From positions 1 through 28,042 of the forward strand of contig USFC01000009.1 in the NCBI GenBank assembly GCA_900553865.1: a stretch of DNA of 28,042 nt, given 5' to 3'. Shown here one piece after another: positions 22,483-28,042 of this stretch. Each line of letters opens with the position of its first letter. Position 1 is the first letter of the stretch. A model generated the notes under the pieces. That model had not been told where the DNA came from, made no database searches, and saw nothing but the letters and a program-made list of their open reading frames with translations. Source of the DNA: an uncultured Clostridium sp. GTDB lineage: Bacteria; Bacillota; Clostridia; TANB77; CAG-508. The position numbers and the translations under genes were made by a program.

Positions 22483-24713
22483 TAATTTATCTCCTCTATT
22501 GTAATTTTAAATGTTCCTACTGAATATTTAAGGATTCTCAATGAATCTCTTGCATCTATAACCTCATCTTTATTTATATCTGCTGCATTTGCAAATTCAT
22601 TATCAATTTTGTATGTTCCTACTGAATACTTAAGAACTCTCAATGAATCTCTTGCATCTATAATGCCATCACCATTAATATCTCCAATTTTTACTACAAT
22701 ATACTTTTTGTTTCCTATTGTTACGCTATATCCTGTTCCTATATTTCCAGTAGAAATTTCTTTTCCACTAGAATCTTTTACTTCAATTTTGGTATCTGTA
22801 TATTTTTCTTTAACTGTTTCTACTGTTGTGGCTGGTTCACAAATTAAGTTTGAGTCTTCTAATTTGAATTTATCATTTTTTGTTGTTGGAACATCTGGTT
22901 TACTATCTGAATTGTTTTCTTCAACTACTTGTATATAACTTTCTTTTGAATCTCCCCTTGCAATATAACCTTCTATTCCGCCTGAAGTAACTACTTTATC
23001 CCATACATATCCATCTGCATTTGAAGCTCCTGCTTGAATTCTAGTTAAAATTTCGTTTTTCTTCAAATATGTTAAAACTTTTTGAGTTGTTCCTGGTGCT
23101 TCTCTTACATTTAGACCTGAATTGCATATTACTTTTATTAATTCACTCTTTTGATTTCCATTGTTTTCAGAATTTTCCCCTGCTTTGCTAATATATTGCT
23201 GAGCTATATATCCTTGTCTTCCGTCTGCTAATTTTACTCTATCCCATACATATCCATCTAAATTATATGCATTTGTTTCTATTCTAGTCAACATTTGTCC
23301 TTTTATTAAAGTTGTAATTATCGTTGTAGAGGTTGTTCCCGGTCCATTTCTCAAATTAACTGATGTATTTGCAATTACTGTATCATTGCAATTTGTTACA
23401 TCTGCTATTTCTACCAAATAGCTACGTGAAATGTACCCTTTTCTTCCGTCTGGTAATACTACTTTATCCCAATAAACTCCATTAGTGCTGCTTGAGGCAA
23501 TTTCTATTCTAAGAAGAACATCTCCTGTATTTACAGTAGCAATTACGCTAGATGATATGCTTGCTCCATTTCTTACATTTACATTTGTTCCTTTTATTTT
23601 AACATTTTGTGTTACTATTCCTGCATCTACTGGCTCTCTACATATCGTTTCTGGCATATTTTCATATACTGGTATTACAAATTCAATTGAACTATTTATT
23701 AATCCTAAGCTTTCATATGTACTTCTTACTTTAGTGCTTTCTGTTACCGCTGCTGAAACATTTTGCATATATTGGAAGTAATATAAAGTACCATCTGAAC
23801 TGTCTACATCAAATTTTTGTAAATATAAAGTATCTTGTCCATCATTTATATAATTTTTAGCAAGTACTTTTGTTCCTTCTTTTATTGCTATTTCTGGGTT
23901 TGTCCAACCATTTTTCTTTGCGTGTTCTAGTCCATTTGCTATAACTTGTGCATCTGTTGCTCCAGAAGCTTTAATGTTTAAAAAGTTATAATATCCAACA
24001 TATCCACTATATGTACCTGATGCAGTAGCTCCAGGTCTTGAACCTGCACCTTGCTCTTGGCGAAGTCTTGAAGCTAAATGGTATGGGCTTATTCCCGCAT
24101 TACTTGCTGCTTCCATAATTACTTGTGCATAAGATTTATTTAATGTCGCTGTTTTTCCATCTGTTGTAGTATATGTTATTTTATCTCCTTGCATATATCC
24201 CATATCTGCTATAATTTTTCTTACACCTTCTATGGTTTGGATTTCACCATTGTAAGATAAATTTTCAAATTGGAATATATATGCGTCATTTAGCCAATTT
24301 CTTGGGTCCATATAATATGAAACTGCTGCCTCTGATGCACATCTCCATGAAGAGCCTCCATGTGGTGTATCTCCGCATACACTACATTTCCATGAACTTG
24401 GCTTACTTGCTGGTACAACGTTTCTACCATGAGTTGCTGTTGTTTCATTTTTTATTACTTGGCTCCAATCTAGTCCAGTATAAAACATTGTAAATTTCCA
24501 ATTTGGATGACTTGCTTTTAATTTTTCAATTAGTTCTTTATAGCCTGGATAGTTATTAATTTTACTTGAATATTCCTCTCTTGTTTGTGCCGCAAACAGC
24601 TTATTTTGAATTACTGTTCCCAAAAAAACATAAGCTATAAAAGTTAGTATTGTTACTATAAATACTAGCTTTAAAAGCTTATGTTTCGCTATTATATATA
24701 AATTAGTATTCAC
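22482..24713 (-). CDS. Cell-wall glucosaminidase (LytG-like) with three SH3 domains and a type-I dockerin
   Basis: 743 residues. An N-terminal hydrophobic helix (about 15-35) exports or anchors it. The glucosaminidase domain (about 45-340) cleaves N-acetylglucosaminyl bonds in peptidoglycan. SPYHLASRLRQEQG holds the likely catalytic Glu220, and YYMDPRNWLNDAYIFQFE is the typical LytG-type block. Cys110, Cys113 and Cys125 form a CxxC-plus-C cluster just before that block. Three SH3 domains (about 385-445, 460-520 and 540-600) would bind wall. The end is a type-I dockerin (677-743) with duplicated calcium-loop helices, DINGDGIIDARDSLRVLKY and DINKDEVIDARDSLRILKY. AAGGAGG lies eight bases before a GTG at 24713, which is preferred to an ATG ten codons upstream that lies before this site. 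First gene of a coupled pair. Confidence 0.88.
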   Translation of the reverse strand: MNTNLYIIAKHKLLKLVFIVTILTFIAYVFLGTVIQNKLFAAQTREEYSSKINNYPGYKELIEKLKASHPNWKFTMFYTGLDWSQVIKNETTATHGRNVVPASKPSSWKCSVCGDTPHGGSSWRCASEAAVSYYMDPRNWLNDAYIFQFENLSYNGEIQTIEGVRKIIADMGYMQGDKITYTTTDGKTATLNKSYAQVIMEAASNAGISPYHLASRLRQEQGAGSRPGATASGTYSGYVGYYNFLNIKASGATDAQVIANGLEHAKKNGWTNPEIAIKEGTKVLAKNYINDGQDTLYLQKFDVDSSDGTLYYFQYMQNVSAAVTESTKVRSTYESLGLINSSIEFVIPVYENMPETICREPVDAGIVTQNVKIKGTNVNVRNGASISSSVIATVNTGDVLLRIEIASSSTNGVYWDKVVLPDGRKGYISRSYLVEIADVTNCNDTVIANTSVNLRNGPGTTSTTIITTLIKGQMLTRIETNAYNLDGYVWDRVKLADGRQGYIAQQYISKAGENSENNGNQKSELIKVICNSGLNVREAPGTTQKVLTYLKKNEILTRIQAGASNADGYVWDKVVTSGGIEGYIARGDSKESYIQVVEENNSDSKPDVPTTKNDKFKLEDSNLICEPATTVETVKEKYTDTKIEVKDSSGKEISTGNIGTGYSVTIGNKKYIVVKIGDINGDGIIDARDSLRVLKYSVGTYKIDNEFANAADINKDEVIDARDSLRILKYSVGTFKITIEEIN

Positions 24714-25050
24714 TATATTTTCCTCCTTAGCATATTTTGCCATTTCTTTAGTTTTTTCTACATTTTTCGCTCAAATAAATTATAACATTTGCCCCAAAAT
24801 ACGTCAATAAAATTACTTAAACTCATAAAAATGTAATATTTCAGTAATATTTTTGTTACTATACAAAAAATCTTAGCAAAGCATTGCTATGTCATCTTTT
24901 ATATTCTAAGGAAGTTTGGTAAGCTTTCCTATAAGAACAAAAGAGGCAATGATTAATATTTTTAGCTCTTTTATCAAACTTTTCATGCCTCGTCTTTGTT
25001 CGCCCGCCAAATTTTATGTAATAAAATTTGTGTGGAATATTTAGCGAAGC

Positions 25051-25097
25051 TTTTTATATTATAGGGAAGTTTGAAGAACTTTCCTATAATATAAAAA
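25051..25097. terminator. Long hairpin, probable bidirectional terminator
   Basis: A stem of about 21 bp with one G-T position: left arm 25051-25071, loop TGAAG, right arm 25077-25097. It contains TTATATTATAGG and CCTATAATATAA and has T or A runs at both ends. It forms the second half of the repeated cassette at 25041. Confidence 0.6.
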
Positions 25098-25098
25098 A

Positions 25099-25131
25099 AA
25101 GTATAGAAATCAGATAATAATTCCTATACTT
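25099..25131 (-). terminator. Terminator of the Gly/Cys-rich gene
   Basis: AAGTATAG (25099-25106) pairs with CTATACTT (25124-25131). On the minus strand it is followed by a run of T residues, about 50 bases after the stop at 25183. Confidence 0.65.
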
Positions 25132-25182
25132 ATATAGTACAAAAGTTTGGAAAGTTTTCCTACAATATGTTTTTAGCCATTT

Positions 25183-25368
25183 TTAGCAGTTTCTTCCACA
25201 ACCACAGCCTCCGCCAAAATTTGTAAATAATAGTAAGAATATAATTATGAAAAATAAAATTTCACTATCACCACAACCACAGCCACCAAATAATCCGTTT
25301 AAAAAACCTCCATTATTACCACAACCGCAGCCATTATTGCAACCACAATTTCTTATTTCGTCTTGCAT
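25183..25368 (-). CDS. Small Gly/Cys-rich membrane protein (high-cysteine HCB-like)
   Basis: 61 residues with ten cysteines, mostly in CGC or GCGCG groups. An N-terminal CGCNNGCGCGNNGGF segment and a second GGCGCG precede one hydrophobic helix (about 36-49, ILFFIIIFLLLF), and a GGGCGCGRNC end follows. The composition matches small clostridial proteins annotated as chorion-class high-cysteine HCB proteins, and in outline the YjcZ-type sporulation peptides. A spore-coat or envelope role is plausible but not shown. AGGAGGAG lies five bases before the ATG, an excellent initiation site for such a short gene. The opposite strand is also open across this region, but that is the spurious upstream extension of the U32 gene. 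Confidence 0.75.
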   Translation of the reverse strand: MQDEIRNCGCNNGCGCGNNGGFLNGLFGGCGCGDSEILFFIIIFLLLFTNFGGGCGCGRNC

Positions 25369-25424
25369 TTTTTCTCCTCCTCTTTTTTTATTTTATATGT
25401 TATATAATATGATTTTTTTATTTA

Positions 25425-25453
25425 TTGTGTTACAAAGATGTTTATGGTATAAT
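25425..25453 (+). promoter_or_regulatory. Promoter of the U32 gene
   Basis: TTGTGT (25425-25430) and TATAAT (25448-25453) are 17 nt apart, with TGG before the -10 box giving an extended -10. The start codon is about 90 bases downstream. This excludes the longer reading frame that begins at 25247. Confidence 0.7.
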
Positions 25454-25543
25454 GGCTTTGTAAAAAAAGTAAGGAGCAAAAGACTTAAATATTATAATTT
25501 TTCAAAGAATATTTTGCACCTTAAGAAAGAGATGAGATTAAAT

Positions 25544-28009
25544 ATGAAAAAAATAGAATTACTTTCTCCTGTTGGAGATTTTGAATGTTTAAAAGCTGCT
25601 GTTCAAAATGGTGCAGACAGCGTATATTTTGGTGCTGCAAATTTTAATGCCAGAGCTTCTGCAACAAATTTTGATTTATCTAATTTAAAAGAGGCTATTT
25701 CATATGCAAAATTAAGAGGTGTTAATACTCACCTAACCTTAAACACATTAATAAAAGACACCGAATTTGACGATGCAGTTCTTCTAGCTAAAAAAGCTTA
25801 TGAATTTGGCATAGATGCAATAATTGTACAAGATTTAGGTTTGGCACGTTTTCTAATAAAAAACTTCCCAGACTTGCCAATACACGCTAGCACTCAAATG
25901 ACAATTCACAATTTAGAAGGTGCATTAGAAGCACAAAAATTAGGTTTCAAAAGAGCTGTTTTATCTAGAGAATTATCTTTAGAAGAAATACAATATATAT
26001 GTGCAAACACAAATATAGAAATAGAAACCTTTATACATGGTGCACTTTGCATATCATATTCTGGTCAATGCCTGTTTTCAAGTATGGTAGGCGGAAGGTC
26101 TGGAAACCGTGGCAAATGTGCTGGTCCGTGTAGACTTCCTTATGAAGCATTGGGGACGTTTCATTTTGCGTCAAAAGGTTATTTACTTAGTACTAAAGAT
26201 TTATGTGCTTTAGAGTTTTTGCCTAAATTGATTGATGCTGGAGTTATGTGTTTCAAAATTGAAGGAAGAATGAAGACTCCTGAATATGTTGCAACTGTTA
26301 CTCGAATTTATAGAAAATATATTGATTTAGCTTTATCTGATAATCCTTATATAATTGACCCAAAAGATGTAAAAGATTTAATGCAAGTATTTAATCGTGG
26401 TGGTTTTTCTACTGGTCATTTAGACTCAAAAGCAAATACTTCGTTGGTATTTTCTGAAAAGCCAAACAATATGGGTATTTATATTGGAAACATTGCAAAC
26501 TTAAAACCTAATAAAGGTCATGTTTTTATCAACTTAACTGATGATGTTTCTATTGGTGACACTATCGAATTTGAAAAAGAAGCTACAAAATATACTGTTT
26601 CTGAGCTTATGCTAAAAAATAAAAATATTACCACCGGCTTAAAAAAGCAACTTGTTGAAGTTGGCAGAATGAAAGGTAATTTGCATATTGGAGATAAAGT
26701 TTACAAAACTAACAGTAAAGAGCTTTCTGCTTTAGCGCATTCATCTTACCAAGAAGAACATAAAAAAGTGGATTTAACTGCTTGTATCACATTAAAAAAG
26801 GATTCTCCTGTTTTATTAAAAGTTAGCACTATTTCTAATACCAACCCTATTTTTAATGATATTAATGTTTCATTTGCTTCATCAGTTTGCCCTGTTGAAG
26901 CAAAATCGCAACCTTTAGACAAAGATAGGGTTATAACTCAGCTTAATAAAACAAAAGATACTATTTTCAACTTTAAGAATATTGATGTTGTATTAGATGA
27001 TAACTTGTTTTTGCCTTCTATCAAGGTCTTAAATGAGTTAAGAAGGAACGCTTTAGATGAAATTTTGTTAATTGCAAATAGTAGAATTTTAAGAACTTCC
27101 CCTACTTCGCTTAATTTAAATGAAACAATAAAAGTTGATAAAACACCTATTAATAATTCTATTGATGCAGCTACTAAATCTAACAAACAAAAAGAAATTT
27201 CTGTTTTATTAAACCTTTTAGACGAAAACAAAAATTACAGTGACCTTAAAAATGTAGATAATATATACCTTCCATTAAAATACTTTGGAAATAAAAAATA
27301 TGAAAGTGTTATTAAAAATATTGGTGAAAATTTTAATACATATATCTATTTGCCTACAATTATAAAGTCAAACTATACTAATTTGCTTCGCAATGTTATA
27401 GACAATTCTATTGAAAATTTTAAAATTGCTGGCTTTGTTGTTTCAAACCTTTCAAGTGGCAATTTTATTTACCAAATGAAAAACAAATATGGAAATCGCT
27501 TTAATTTTATTGGCAATTATACTCTTAATATCTATAACAGTAAGAGCATTCAAGAATGGAAAGAGCTTGGAATTAATAAATTGACAATTTCACCTGAGCT
27601 AGACAAATTCACAATAGATGACCTTTTAAATAATTCTAGTGTAGCTCAAGAATTAATTGTTTATGGCAGAACGCCACTTATGACTATGAATTATTGCTTA
27701 CTTGGAAAAACTAATAAATGCTACCCTACTTGTGGAACACAATGCAAAAATAACATAGAATATTATTTAAAAGATAGACTAGGCTTTTTGTTTCCTATTC
27801 TTCCTGACAGTATTCAAACTGTTAGCACACTTTATAATAGCAAAATAACTTCTATTTGTGCAAACGATTTTTCTAAAGCTACTTCTTATCGTATAGATTT
27901 ATTAGACGAAACCGTTGCTACCACTAATAATATTGTAAATACTATTCTCTCTGGCGGCAGGTTAGAAGGCAAAGACTACACAAATGGCAATTTGAATAGA
28001 GAAATATAA
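25544..28009 (+). CDS. U32-family RNA hydroxylation protein with C-terminal DUF3656-like region (RlhA/YdcP type)
   Basis: Long U32 protein of 821 residues. Characterised long members (Escherichia coli RlhA/YdcP) hydroxylate C2501 of 23S rRNA, and shorter ones (TrhP) hydroxylate wobble uridine in tRNA, both using prephenate-linked chemistry. The family was earlier called collagenase-like peptidase. The N-terminus MKKIELLSPVGDFECLKAAVQNGADSVYFG is typical. The Cys cluster C176, C192 and C196 in SGQC and GNRGKCAGPCRLPY, and a second Cys group near the end (NYCLLG, KCYPTCGTQC), fit an iron-sulfur site. Residues 201-210 (EALGTFHFAS) are encoded by a TTGGGGACG repeat, yet the frame continues into GYLLSTKDLC. 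An in-frame ATG at 25532 is an alternative start. The target RNA is inferred from family only. Confidence 0.88.
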   Translation: MKKIELLSPVGDFECLKAAVQNGADSVYFGAANFNARASATNFDLSNLKEAISYAKLRGVNTHLTLNTLIKDTEFDDAVLLAKKAYEFGIDAIIVQDLGLARFLIKNFPDLPIHASTQMTIHNLEGALEAQKLGFKRAVLSRELSLEEIQYICANTNIEIETFIHGALCISYSGQCLFSSMVGGRSGNRGKCAGPCRLPYEALGTFHFASKGYLLSTKDLCALEFLPKLIDAGVMCFKIEGRMKTPEYVATVTRIYRKYIDLALSDNPYIIDPKDVKDLMQVFNRGGFSTGHLDSKANTSLVFSEKPNNMGIYIGNIANLKPNKGHVFINLTDDVSIGDTIEFEKEATKYTVSELMLKNKNITTGLKKQLVEVGRMKGNLHIGDKVYKTNSKELSALAHSSYQEEHKKVDLTACITLKKDSPVLLKVSTISNTNPIFNDINVSFASSVCPVEAKSQPLDKDRVITQLNKTKDTIFNFKNIDVVLDDNLFLPSIKVLNELRRNALDEILLIANSRILRTSPTSLNLNETIKVDKTPINNSIDAATKSNKQKEISVLLNLLDENKNYSDLKNVDNIYLPLKYFGNKKYESVIKNIGENFNTYIYLPTIIKSNYTNLLRNVIDNSIENFKIAGFVVSNLSSGNFIYQMKNKYGNRFNFIGNYTLNIYNSKSIQEWKELGINKLTISPELDKFTIDDLLNNSSVAQELIVYGRTPLMTMNYCLLGKTNKCYPTCGTQCKNNIEYYLKDRLGFLFPILPDSIQTVSTLYNSKITSICANDFSKATSYRIDLLDETVATTNNIVNTILSGGRLEGKDYTNGNLNREI
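26143..26173 (+). repeat. TTGGGGACG palindromic element inside the U32 gene, copy 7
   Basis: Arms TGAAGCA (26143-26149) and TGCGTCA (26167-26173), with one mismatch between them, enclose TTGGGGACGTTTCATTT. It is 29 of 31 bases identical to the intergenic copy at 4637-4667. It is translated in frame as residues 201-210 of the U32 protein. Confidence 0.85.
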
Positions 28010-28012
28010 TAA

Positions 28013-28042
28013 AAAGGACATTTGGGGACGGGGCACTTGTAA
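28013..28042 (+). repeat. TTGGGGACG palindromic element, copy 8 (cut by window end)
   Basis: AAAGGACATTTGGGGACGG begins three bases after the U32 stop and has the same left arm as copy 5 (14718). The right arm is outside the window or altered. Confidence 0.7.

Larger units (their letters stand above)
24714..25182. other. Hairpin-rich intergenic region with a repeated cassette
   Basis: No gene seen. It contains a cassette of the form TTAGCRAAGC, then TTTTATATT, then GGAAGTTTG, then CTTTCCTATAA, at 24873-24935 and 25041-25090. A partial third copy, AAGTTTG to TTTTCCTACAAT, lies at 25142-25167. Hairpins are TAGCAA/TTGCTA (24874-24889), CAAATTTTAT/ATAAAATTTG (25008-25030), a stem of about 21 bp at 25051-25097, and AAGTATAG/CTATACTT (25099-25131). 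GAGGCA and TGCCTC near 24943 and 24986 are also complementary. Upstream signals of the glucosaminidase operon lie at the left edge. A structured RNA is possible but unproven. Confidence 0.55.

Noticed and set aside
25247..25543. Upstream extension of the U32 gene giving a 920-residue protein
   Set aside because: It runs antisense through the Gly/Cys-rich gene and over its own promoter at 25425-25453. The family N-terminus MKKIELLSPVGD begins at 25544.
26938..27231. 97-residue minus-strand ORF within the U32 gene
   Set aside because: It is antisense to a continuous conserved-family coding region and has no initiation signal.

Overview
The window is a low-GC, gene-dense chromosomal segment of a Gram-positive, probably spore-forming Clostridia (Bacillota) bacterium. 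The evidence is the AT-rich codon use, strong AGGAGG-type ribosome binding sites, TTGACA/TATAAT promoters with 17-nt spacers, a GerS-like gene beside mazF, MinDE with RodA, dockerin-like and VanW envelope proteins, and a high-cysteine HCB-like small protein. No rRNA or 16S marker is present, so the species cannot be named.

Layout. 1-3.6 kb: smc (-) with its own consensus promoter, which is overlapped by a palindrome. 3.7-4.6 kb: an unrecognised coiled-coil protein (-). 5.0-6.0 kb: an HD-GYP domain protein (+). 6.0-7.1 kb: a GerS-like membrane-anchored protein followed by the MazF/EndoA toxin (-), with no antitoxin gene beside them. 7.2-10.8 kb: a cell-shape and division cluster (-) reading minD, minE, rodA, then dusB, without minC. 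11.0-13.4 kb: a dicarboxylate/amino-acid:cation symporter and L-lactate dehydrogenase (-), each with its own promoter. 13.6-14.7 kb: a predicted cytoplasmic zincin-type protein (+). 14.9-16.2 kb: a prepilin-like protein with a C-terminal formylglycine-enzyme/C-type-lectin-like domain (-), with heptameric tandem repeats upstream. 17.1-18.0 kb: a divergent YqhQ/DUF1385-like membrane protein (+). 18.2-19.6 kb: the decayed remains of a Tn4451/MobV-type mobile element (tnpV with an internal amber codon, and the C-terminal half of a Mob/Pre relaxase), lying directly downstream of tRNA-Thr(CGT). 19.9-20.7 kb: a secreted SH3-VanW protein (+). 20.9-24.7 kb: a translationally coupled pair (-), a glucosaminidase with three SH3 domains and a type-I dockerin followed by a membrane-anchored protein with a cohesin-like/Ig-like N-terminus, an SH3 domain and two cadherin-like domains. 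25.2-25.4 kb: a small Gly/Cys-rich protein (-). 25.5-28.0 kb: a long U32 protein of the RlhA/YdcP type (+).

Two themes stand out. First, a short palindromic element with core TTGGGGACG occurs about eight times. Its flanking arms differ from copy to copy but stay complementary within each copy. Most copies sit within a few bases of a stop codon and in the same sense as that gene, and one copy lies in frame inside the U32 gene. Second, the dockerin-bearing glucosaminidase and its membrane-anchored neighbour look like a possible docking pair that would hold a peptidoglycan hydrolase at the cell surface. Much of the remaining content (Min/RodA, VanW, SH3 proteins, GerS-like) also concerns the cell envelope.
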